Positions 46,006 to 54,601 of a stretch of DNA of 64,000 nt are shown here, piece after piece (position 1 is the stretch's first letter; each line of letters opens with the position of its first letter). The translations under genes were made by a program, and so were the position numbers. The stretch comes from Aquimarina sediminis (GTDB lineage Bacteria > Bacteroidota > Bacteroidia > Flavobacteriales > Flavobacteriaceae): contig NZ_POYJ01000005.1 of the NCBI RefSeq assembly GCF_002895435.1, positions 248,001-312,000 on the forward strand, read 5' to 3'. Below the pieces are notes generated by a model. The model was not told the DNA's origin. It was given only the letters and a program-made list of their open reading frames with translations, and ran no database searches.

Positions 46006-48327
46006 ATGATAAGAAAGACTATTTTTTATTTGATGATCCTGCTAAGTATGGGATGTAAAACAACCGAAGAGAAAGTATATTCAGAAGAGGATATCAGTAT
46101 AATTCCGAAACCTGAAATGGTAAAGTGTAATCCTGGGGTTTTTGTGTTTAATAAGAATACTAAATTTAGTATTTCAGAGGATGTACAAAAAGAAGCAGCT
46201 CAGGTTTTAATAAACAAGTTTAGGACAGTAGCGGGTTGGGATTTATCTATTGTAAAAGAAAACCCAAAGGACAATTATGTTGCTTTTGTAATGAATAAAG
46301 ATTTGAAACGAGAAGCATACGAGCTTGTAGTAACCAAAGATAAAGTTACAATTACGGCAAGTGATATGGGCGGTTTTCTATACGGAATACAATCTGTAAG
46401 ACAATTACTTCCAACGGCAATAGAAAGTCAGAAATTGGTAGAAAATATAACTTGGGAGATTCCGAATGTAGAGATTAGCGATAGTCCTCGTTTCCAATGG
46501 AGAGGGTTGATGTTAGATATTTCACGTCATTTTTTTGGTAAGGAGTATATCAAAGAAGTGATTGATGGCTTAGCAATGCATAAAATGAATGTTTTGCATC
46601 TGCATTTAGTAGACGATCAGGGATGGCGTATCGAAATAAAGAAGTATCCAAAACTTACAGAGATAGGTGGATGGAGAGTAGATCAGGAAAATTTACATTG
46701 GAATGCCAGGTTACCCGTAAAATCTGAGGATAAAGGAACTTATGGTGGTTTTTTGACTCAAGAAGAATTAAAGGAAATAGTTAAATATGCGCAGTCTAGA
46801 AATGTAGAAGTTATACCAGAAATAGAAATGCCTGCACACGTATCTAGTGCTATTGCAGCTTACCCACATTTATCATGTTTTGAAAAGCCAATAGGAGTAC
46901 CATCAGGGGGAGTGTGGCCCATAACAGATATTTATTGTGCAGGAAAAGAAAGCACTTTTACTTTTTTAGAAGATGTATTAGTTGAGGTCATAAAAATATT
47001 TCCTTCAAAATATATTCATATAGGGGGAGATGAAGCCACAAAAACAAACTGGGAGAAATGCCCATATTGTCAAAAAAGAATAAAAGATGAAAATTTAGAA
47101 AATGTAGAAGAGTTACAAAGCTACTTTGTGAAACGAATGGAGAAATTCATAAACTCACATGGCAAGAAATTAGTTGGCTGGGATGAAATATTAGAAGGAG
47201 GGTTAGCTCCTGATGCTACCGTGATGAGTTGGAGAGGAGTAAAAGGAGGATTAGAAGCAGCAGCACAAGGACATGATGTGGTAATGACACCTGGTACGCA
47301 TTGTTACTTTGATCATTATCAAGGACCGCAAAACGAAGAACCATTGGCAATAGGAGGGTACACACCACTGAGCAAAGTATATCAATTTGATCCTGTGGTT
47401 GATACGATGACAGAAGAAGAAGCTGGTCATGTACTTGGAGGACAAGCAAATCTATGGTCAGAATATATCCCTACACAAAAGCAGTCACAATATATGATCT
47501 ACCCCAGATTAGCAGCACTCTCAGAAACAGTATGGAGTACAAAAGAATCTAGAAATTGGGATGATTTTTCATCACGTATTGTAACGATGTTCAAGAGGTA
47601 TGATTATCAAGGAATCAACTATGCAAGAAGCTCATATTTAATTACTCCAAAAACCAATACAGATATACAACAAAAAACCGTTACGCTTTCCTTGCAAAAT
47701 GAATATTCTAATGCAGATATCCGATATGTATTAGATAACGAAAAGTTAGAGGAAAATGCGCTTAATTATAAGAATCCAATTGTTCTGACAAAGACAACTT
47801 CAGTTACAGCTTCCTTATTTAAAAATGATACCCCCGTAGGAAAAGTATTTACAGATACAATTACGTTTCATAAAGGGGTAGCTCATAAAGTAGAGTATGG
47901 TATACCCTATAGTGATAAATATACAGGGACAGGAGAATCTACATTGGTAAACACCTTAAGAGGGTCAAAAAACTTTCATGATGGGCAGTGGCAAGCATGG
48001 TTGAAGAAAGATATGGAGGTAATTGTAGATCTGAATAGCGAAGAAACTGTAAAGCAAGTAATAGTTGGGGCATTAGAACATCAAGGACCAGGGATATATT
48101 TTCCGGTTAATGTAGAAGTATTTACATCAGTAGAAGGGAAAGAATATAAAAAAGTTGGAGAAGTAAGTAGAGCATACGCACCAAACTCTGATGCAAAGTT
48201 GAAAGATTTTAAAATTAGTTTTGAGGAACAAACAGCAAGGTATATCAAGGTAAAAGCAATTAACCTAAAAGAAACTCCAAAAGGAGGGGATGTATGGATG
48301 TTTGTAGATGAAATCCTAATCAATTAA
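46006..48327 (+). CDS. GH20 beta-N-acetylhexosaminidase, lipoprotein
   Basis: A 773-residue enzyme. Lipobox Cys17 (LSMGCKT) is followed by a GH20b domain (about 30-155) and the GH20 barrel (about 160-500). The catalytic pair is D342-E343 in HIGGDEATK. It removes terminal GlcNAc or GalNAc. After the barrel comes a strand-rich linker, then a discoidin-like C-terminal domain (about 635-773) ending in MFVDEILIN. The same ending is found in two other enzymes of the locus. It starts 120 bp after the glycosylasparaginase gene; a weak hairpin (45904-45939) lies between. Confidence 0.9.
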   Translation: MIRKTIFYLMILLSMGCKTTEEKVYSEEDISIIPKPEMVKCNPGVFVFNKNTKFSISEDVQKEAAQVLINKFRTVAGWDLSIVKENPKDNYVAFVMNKDLKREAYELVVTKDKVTITASDMGGFLYGIQSVRQLLPTAIESQKLVENITWEIPNVEISDSPRFQWRGLMLDISRHFFGKEYIKEVIDGLAMHKMNVLHLHLVDDQGWRIEIKKYPKLTEIGGWRVDQENLHWNARLPVKSEDKGTYGGFLTQEELKEIVKYAQSRNVEVIPEIEMPAHVSSAIAAYPHLSCFEKPIGVPSGGVWPITDIYCAGKESTFTFLEDVLVEVIKIFPSKYIHIGGDEATKTNWEKCPYCQKRIKDENLENVEELQSYFVKRMEKFINSHGKKLVGWDEILEGGLAPDATVMSWRGVKGGLEAAAQGHDVVMTPGTHCYFDHYQGPQNEEPLAIGGYTPLSKVYQFDPVVDTMTEEEAGHVLGGQANLWSEYIPTQKQSQYMIYPRLAALSETVWSTKESRNWDDFSSRIVTMFKRYDYQGINYARSSYLITPKTNTDIQQKTVTLSLQNEYSNADIRYVLDNEKLEENALNYKNPIVLTKTTSVTASLFKNDTPVGKVFTDTITFHKGVAHKVEYGIPYSDKYTGTGESTLVNTLRGSKNFHDGQWQAWLKKDMEVIVDLNSEETVKQVIVGALEHQGPGIYFPVNVEVFTSVEGKEYKKVGEVSRAYAPNSDAKLKDFKISFEEQTARYIKVKAINLKETPKGGDVWMFVDEILIN

Positions 48328-48333
48328 TACATT

Positions 48334-49689
48334 ATGAAGTATTTATCACTAATTATCGGTTTTGTATTTACTCTTTGTATTAGCCATCAGGCAAAAGGGC
48401 AAGAAAAAGAGTCAATAAATGATAATCGCTTAGAATGGTTTGAAAACGCGAAGCTAGGAATATTTATTCATTGGGGGTATTATGGGGTAAATGGAATATC
48501 AGAATCCTGGTCCATGTATCATAAAAAGATTTCTTATGAAGATTATATGAAACAGGGAAAAGGATTTACAGCAAAGAATTACGATCCTGTAAAATGGGCA
48601 AGGCTATTCAAAAAAATAGGAGCAAGATACGCTGTTATGACGACCAAACATCATGATGGTGTTTCCCTTTGGGATACTCGTTTTAGTACTCTTAATGTTA
48701 CAGAAAAAACACCTGCAAAGAAAAATTTGGTAGCTCCTTATGTTGATGCATTGAGAGAAGAAGGACTAAAAGTTGGATTGTATTACTCTTTATGTGATTG
48801 GTCACATCCAGATTATGATGTAGTGTTTCCCCGACCAGATACCAGAAAAGACTATCCGCAAAGAGGTCAAGAGAATTTAACCAAATGGGAGAGATTTGTT
48901 CGGTTTTACAAGGGACAATTAAAAGAATTAAGTGACCAATATCAACCCGATTTGTATTGGTTTGATGGAGATTGGGAAAAATCCAGTGAAGAATGGCGGG
49001 CAGAATCTCTAAAAGATTCATTGCTATCCTGGAATCCCAAAACCATTGTGAATTCACGTTTAAAAACACATGGAGATTATAGTACTCCAGAGCAAGGCGT
49101 ACCGGTAGTAAGACCAGAAGGACCATGGGAGTTTTGTATGACCATGAATGATAATTGGGGGTATTTTCCAACAGATACTAACTATAAACCGTCTTCTCAA
49201 ATCATAAGAACTTTTGTAGAGGTTATAGCTTCTGGAGGAAATCTATTACTCGATATTGGAATGAAACCCGATGGAACCATTCCAAAAGAACAAGAAGAAC
49301 GTTTGGAAACTTTAGGAACCTGGATTAATAAGCATAACAAGGTTGTTTTTGATACTGAGGCAGGGCTTCCCTATGGACATTTTTATGGACCGACATTACT
49401 AAGTAAAGACAAAACCAAACTATACTTATGCATATTCGATACTCCCAAAAATTATATTTCTCTGAAAGGAATTCAGAATAAAATAAAATCAATCAAAGTA
49501 GTAGGCAAAAATCAGGATTTGAGTTTTGTAAGAAATGGTGGAGCTTCATGGAACAATATCCCTGGAATAGTGCGAATCGAAACATTAGAAAAGGAAAACT
49601 TAGATGCATACGTAACTGTACTTGAAGTTACTCTGGAAGGAGAATTGAAACTGTATAGAGGACATGGAAATGCAGTAGAGTTAAATTAA
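48334..49689 (+). CDS. GH29 alpha-L-fucosidase (a)
   Basis: A 451-residue GH29 enzyme with a signal peptide ending near KGQ. FENAKLGIFIHWGYYGVNG begins the barrel, TTKHHDGVSLWDTR is the substrate-binding region and the nucleophile Asp lies in LYWFDGDW. A C-terminal beta-sandwich follows. It retains configuration and releases fucose from N-glycan core or antenna. It starts 6 bp after the GH20 gene. The linkage preference is not predictable. Confidence 0.88.
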   Translation: MKYLSLIIGFVFTLCISHQAKGQEKESINDNRLEWFENAKLGIFIHWGYYGVNGISESWSMYHKKISYEDYMKQGKGFTAKNYDPVKWARLFKKIGARYAVMTTKHHDGVSLWDTRFSTLNVTEKTPAKKNLVAPYVDALREEGLKVGLYYSLCDWSHPDYDVVFPRPDTRKDYPQRGQENLTKWERFVRFYKGQLKELSDQYQPDLYWFDGDWEKSSEEWRAESLKDSLLSWNPKTIVNSRLKTHGDYSTPEQGVPVVRPEGPWEFCMTMNDNWGYFPTDTNYKPSSQIIRTFVEVIASGGNLLLDIGMKPDGTIPKEQEERLETLGTWINKHNKVVFDTEAGLPYGHFYGPTLLSKDKTKLYLCIFDTPKNYISLKGIQNKIKSIKVVGKNQDLSFVRNGGASWNNIPGIVRIETLEKENLDAYVTVLEVTLEGELKLYRGHGNAVELN

Positions 49690-49712
49690 GGTTTTAAATT
49701 CTAAATAAAGAA

Positions 49713-52070
49713 ATGTTGAGCAATAATAAAAAAGCGAAGATGAAGAGTAAATTGGTAGTATGTAGTATACTTACAATACTATTATCCTGTACACAGACCG
49801 AGGAAAAAGTAGAAAATCAAGAAAGTACTACAACGACTAATGTGGTTGATTATGTAAACCCCTTAATGGGTACAGATTCTTCATTTAGTTTGTCTAATGG
49901 TAATACATACCCGGCGATTGCAACACCATGGGGGATGAATTTTTGGACTCCTATGACTTCAAAAATGGGAGATGGATGGACTTATAAATATGATGAGAAT
50001 ACTATTAGAGGTATAAAACAAACACACCAACCAAGTCCTTGGATAAATGATTATGCCGCTTTCTCTTTAATGGCAGTTACAGGAGATCTTAAATATAAAG
50101 AAGATGAACGAGCTTCTTGGTTTTCGCATAAAGCAGAAACTGTAAAACCCTATCACTACAAAGTATATCTGGCAGATTATGATGTTACAGCAGAGGTTGC
50201 ACCTACCGAACGCGCAGCACATTTTAAATTTACATTTCCAGAAAAAGAAAAATCCTATATTCTATTAGACGCTTTTTTTAAAGGTTCTATGGTAAAAATT
50301 ATTCCCGAGGAAAGAAAAATTATTGGGTACTGTAGAAATAATAGCGGTGGAGTTCCTGATAATTTTCATAATTACTTTGTAGCAGAATTTGATAAGGATT
50401 TTGAAGTAAACCATACCTGGGGTGATGAATGGAAACTAGTAGAAAACTCTAGAGAAAACCAAGGAGAACATGTAGGAGCTGTGATTGGTTTTAGAACGAA
50501 AAGAGGAGAAACTGTAAACGTAAAGGTTGCTTCTTCGTTTATAAGCCCAGAGCAAGCGCAAGTGAACTTGGATAGAGAAATCGGTGAGGATACTTTTGAC
50601 CAAACGAAGAGTAAGGCTAAGAATGCATGGGAAAAAGAATTAGGTAGAATACAAATCGAAGATGATAATCTGGATCATATTAAAACATTTTATTCCTGTT
50701 TGTATAGAGTATTACTTTTTCCAAGAAAATTTCATGAGTATACCAAAGAAAATGAAGTAGTGCATTATAGCCCGTATAATGGTAAAGTATTACCAGGATA
50801 TATGTTTACTGATAATGGATTTTGGGATACGTTCAGAGCCGTTTTTCCTTTCTTTAATATGATGTATCCAGAGTTAAATGGACAGATTATGCAAGGATTG
50901 GCAAATACATATAAAGAATCAGGGTGGTTACCCGAGTGGGCTAGTCCAGGACATCGTGATTGTATGATTGGCTCTAATTCTGCACCGATTATTGTTGATG
51001 CTTTTATGAAAGGAGTACCTAATATGGATACAGAAACCTTGTTTGAAGCTATATTAAAAAACGCAAATACTTCTCAAGGTAGACCATTAGATAATGGTAA
51101 AGAAATTCATTCTGTAGGGAGAGAAGGAGTAGAGTATTACAATAAGCTAGGGTATGTGCCATATGATGTAAGAATTAATGAAAATGCTGCAAGAACATTA
51201 GAATATGCATATGCAGATTTTACCATTGCCCAAATGGCAAATAAGCTAGGTAAAAATGATATTGCGAAGACTTTTTATAAAAGATCTGAGAATTATAAAA
51301 ACTTATTTGATCCAACAACCAAATTAATGAGAGGGAAGAATGAGGATGGTAATTTTCAATCTCCTTTTAACCCTCTTAAATGGGGAGATGCTTTTACAGA
51401 AGGTAATAGCTTGCATTATACCTGGTCTGTTTTTCATGATATAGATGGATTAATACAGTTAATGGGAGGAAAATCAGAGTTTGAAAAACAATTAGACGAA
51501 GTGTTTACAATGCCACCAGATTTTGATGCCTCTTATTATGGATTTACAATCCATGAAATCAGAGAAATGCAAATTGTAAATATGGGGAATTATGCACATG
51601 GTAATCAACCCATTCAGCATATGATCTATCTATATAATTATGCTAATGCCTCGTATAAAGCTCAGAAGAAAGTAAGAGAAGTGTTAACCAAGTTATATGC
51701 GGCAACCCCGGATGGGTATTGCGGAGATGAAGATAATGGACAAACTTCTGCTTGGTATGTATTTAGTGCACTTGGTTTTTATCCCGTTACACCCGGAGTA
51801 AATCAATATGTGATTGGAAGTCCTTTGTTTAAGAAAGCGACCATAACGCTAGAGAACAATAATAAGTTCGTGATTAAGGCATCTGATAACTCTAAAGATA
51901 ATGTATATGTGCAATCTTCTATTTTAAATGGAAAAGTTTATGATAATAGTTACTTGGATTTTGAAATGATACAAGAAGGAGGAGAGCTACAGTTTACTAT
52001 GGGGAGTTCTCCAAATAAAAGTTGGGCAAATAAAGAAGAGTCAATCCCATATTCTTTGAGTAAGAATTAG
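49713..52070 (+). CDS. GH92-family alpha-mannosidase, lipoprotein (c), HGNQ variant
   Basis: A 785-residue GH92 lipoprotein (Cys in ILLSCTQTEEK). The start is placed at ATG 49713; ATG 49740, which begins at the signal sequence, is possible. It keeps the acid Glu (TEGNSLHY) and a GDEDNGQTSAW base region. The usual HGNEPSHH is HGNQPIQH, with Q632 in place of Glu. In characterised GH92 proteins this Glu separates alpha-1,2-mannosidases from other activities, including mannose-phosphate-uncapping types. A different substrate from GH92a and b is therefore likely. Confidence 0.88.
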   Translation: MLSNNKKAKMKSKLVVCSILTILLSCTQTEEKVENQESTTTTNVVDYVNPLMGTDSSFSLSNGNTYPAIATPWGMNFWTPMTSKMGDGWTYKYDENTIRGIKQTHQPSPWINDYAAFSLMAVTGDLKYKEDERASWFSHKAETVKPYHYKVYLADYDVTAEVAPTERAAHFKFTFPEKEKSYILLDAFFKGSMVKIIPEERKIIGYCRNNSGGVPDNFHNYFVAEFDKDFEVNHTWGDEWKLVENSRENQGEHVGAVIGFRTKRGETVNVKVASSFISPEQAQVNLDREIGEDTFDQTKSKAKNAWEKELGRIQIEDDNLDHIKTFYSCLYRVLLFPRKFHEYTKENEVVHYSPYNGKVLPGYMFTDNGFWDTFRAVFPFFNMMYPELNGQIMQGLANTYKESGWLPEWASPGHRDCMIGSNSAPIIVDAFMKGVPNMDTETLFEAILKNANTSQGRPLDNGKEIHSVGREGVEYYNKLGYVPYDVRINENAARTLEYAYADFTIAQMANKLGKNDIAKTFYKRSENYKNLFDPTTKLMRGKNEDGNFQSPFNPLKWGDAFTEGNSLHYTWSVFHDIDGLIQLMGGKSEFEKQLDEVFTMPPDFDASYYGFTIHEIREMQIVNMGNYAHGNQPIQHMIYLYNYANASYKAQKKVREVLTKLYAATPDGYCGDEDNGQTSAWYVFSALGFYPVTPGVNQYVIGSPLFKKATITLENNNKFVIKASDNSKDNVYVQSSILNGKVYDNSYLDFEMIQEGGELQFTMGSSPNKSWANKEESIPYSLSKN

Positions 52071-52085
52071 AAAAGTAGTAGAACA

Positions 52086-54416
52086 ATGATTTTGAATTTT
52101 TTTAAAAGGAATTATGTATACCAGTTAGTATTACTGATTTTGTTGACTTTTTTTTCTTGTACCGAAGAAAAGAAGAAAGAAAGTACAGCGACATTAGAAA
52201 AAAAACAAGTATCAAAAGTGGAGTCGATCAAAGACTATACGCAATATGTAAACCCATTTATAGGAACATCTAATTTTGGCACGACCAATCCGGGACCAAT
52301 TGCTGTTAGGGGGATGGTAAACGTATCTCCATTTAATGTTTCGGGAAGTCAAAATCTACCTCTAGAAAAAGATAGTCGTTGGTTTTCAACACCATATGTT
52401 CACGAAAATACATTTTTAACAGGGTTTAGTCATGTAAATTTAAGTGGAGTAGGATGCCCTGATCTAGGAGTTATTATGGCAATGCCTACAAGTGGTGCTT
52501 TAGAAACAAATCATAATTCATATGGTTCTACTTATATCGATGAAATTTCAGAAGTAGGGTATTATTCATGTTTATTAGATAAGTACAATATTAAAGTAGA
52601 AACTACGGCAACTACAAGAGTTGGGGTCAGTAAGTATTCTTTTCCCAAGGGAAAATCCAATATCCTTTTAAATTTAGGATTAGGACTTACCAATGAACAG
52701 GGGGCAATGATAAAAGTGGTATCCTCTACAGAGATTGAAGGAGTTAGGACTGTTGGATCATTTTGTTACTACAAACCAGAGGAAGCATACCCAGTTTATT
52801 TTGTAGCACAATTTTCAAAACCAGCTGATACATTTGGGATCTGGAAAAAATCTGCAAAGAATAATGGGATTGAAGGGCAATGGATGCAATCCTATAATGG
52901 CAAAGTGCAAATAAAAGAAGGGTATAAAAAAGAAGTTGTTGGAGATAGTATTGGCGGGTATATGACCTATTATTTTGAAGAGCCAACTCAGGTAGAAATG
53001 AAAATAGGAGTGTCCTATGTAAGTATAGAAAATGCACGTGAAAACTTAGAAAAAGAGGCAGTACAAATAGAATTTGATCATATTAGGCAGAAGACTAAAG
53101 AAGAATGGAATGATTATTTGTCAAAAATAGAAGTTGAAGGAGGTAAAAAAGAAGATAAAATTAAATTTTATACAGCATTGTATCATACACTAATTCATCC
53201 AAATACGCTAAACGATGTAAATGGAGAGTATCCCAAAATGAAAACAAGAGAGACTTTAAAAACAGAAGGAACCAGGTATACTGTATTTTCTCTCTGGGAT
53301 ACCTATCGAAATTTACACCAATTAATGAGTTTGGTATATCCAAAACAGCAATCAGATATGGTAAAGAGTATGTTGCAAATCTACGATGAATCAGGATGGT
53401 TGCCCAAGTGGGAGTTAAACGCAACAGAGACTACTACTATGGTAGGTGATCCGGCAGGAATAATTATTACGGATACCTATCGTAAAGGGATTAAAGATTT
53501 TGATGTAGAAAAAGCTTATGAGGCAATGCTTAAAAGTGCAGATCAATTAGTTGATAATCCATTACGTCCCGGAATCAAAGATTATATGGAGAAAGGATAT
53601 CTCACAACAAAAACTACAAGTAGTGGTTCTGTATCCACTACGCAAGAGTATAATATTACAGACTTTGCAATAGCACAGTTAGCCAATGAACTAAACAAGG
53701 AAGATGATTATCATCGTTTTTCAAAACGGTCTTTGTCGTATAGGAAACTTTTTGACAAGGAGTTTAATTTATTACGTCCCAAAAATGATGATGGTAGCTG
53801 GTTAACACCATATAACCCTAATACAGGCGCAAATTTTGTAAAAAATATTGGGTTTATAGAGGGAAATGCATGGCAATATACCTTTATGGTTTCTCATGAT
53901 GTAGTAGGATTAAAAAACCTTATGGGGGGTGATAAAAACTTTTTAAATCAGTTGCAGAAAGTATTTGATACTAAGCAATATGATATGGCAAATGAACCGG
54001 ATATTGCATATCCATTTTTGTTTAATTATATAAAAGGAGAGGAGTGGAGAACACAAAAGACAGTTAACACCTTATTAGAAGAATACTATAAAAATGCTCC
54101 CGATGGGCTACCAGGAAATGATGATACAGGAACTATGTCTGCATGGGCTATATTCTCTATGATAGGGATATACCCAGTAACACCATCTGTTCCAGAATAT
54201 ACTTTTTGCACTCCTAAATTTGATAAAATAACAATCCATCTAGATCCAGAATATTATAACGGCAACACATTAGAAATAGTATCTAATGTTTCGGATGAGA
54301 ACAAATACATTGATCAGGTTTTAATTGATGGGAAACCATTTGATAAATACTTCGTTTCACATGATGACCTTATCAGCGCAAAGGAGATTAAGTACATTCT
54401 AAAACGTGATAAATAG
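52086..54416 (+). CDS. GH92-family alpha-mannosidase, lipoprotein (d), divergent
   Basis: A 776-residue GH92 lipoprotein (Cys in LTFFSCTEEK). The barrel has FIEGNAWQY (acid Glu) and GNDDTGTMSAW. The HGNEPSHH motif is replaced by ANEPDIAYPFLF, so the region around the -1 sugar differs strongly from the other three copies. It is the most divergent of the four and may act on another mannose linkage. It is 15 bp after GH92c and is followed by a 185-bp gap without recognised signals. Confidence 0.85.
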   Translation: MILNFFKRNYVYQLVLLILLTFFSCTEEKKKESTATLEKKQVSKVESIKDYTQYVNPFIGTSNFGTTNPGPIAVRGMVNVSPFNVSGSQNLPLEKDSRWFSTPYVHENTFLTGFSHVNLSGVGCPDLGVIMAMPTSGALETNHNSYGSTYIDEISEVGYYSCLLDKYNIKVETTATTRVGVSKYSFPKGKSNILLNLGLGLTNEQGAMIKVVSSTEIEGVRTVGSFCYYKPEEAYPVYFVAQFSKPADTFGIWKKSAKNNGIEGQWMQSYNGKVQIKEGYKKEVVGDSIGGYMTYYFEEPTQVEMKIGVSYVSIENARENLEKEAVQIEFDHIRQKTKEEWNDYLSKIEVEGGKKEDKIKFYTALYHTLIHPNTLNDVNGEYPKMKTRETLKTEGTRYTVFSLWDTYRNLHQLMSLVYPKQQSDMVKSMLQIYDESGWLPKWELNATETTTMVGDPAGIIITDTYRKGIKDFDVEKAYEAMLKSADQLVDNPLRPGIKDYMEKGYLTTKTTSSGSVSTTQEYNITDFAIAQLANELNKEDDYHRFSKRSLSYRKLFDKEFNLLRPKNDDGSWLTPYNPNTGANFVKNIGFIEGNAWQYTFMVSHDVVGLKNLMGGDKNFLNQLQKVFDTKQYDMANEPDIAYPFLFNYIKGEEWRTQKTVNTLLEEYYKNAPDGLPGNDDTGTMSAWAIFSMIGIYPVTPSVPEYTFCTPKFDKITIHLDPEYYNGNTLEIVSNVSDENKYIDQVLIDGKPFDKYFVSHDDLISAKEIKYILKRDK

Positions 54417-54601
54417 AATGTATATCGAGTAATAAATGAAAACTTGAAAAATTGATAACGTAAACCAAAAATCTAAAAAAAAAACTTACCCTTAAATCTT
54501 TTCTGAACTTATACATCATCCTAATAATCCCAAGGATTTTTAGTAGAGACTTTATGCTCTTTGCTATAGTTACCTATTAACTAATCATAATAATTAAACA
54601 A

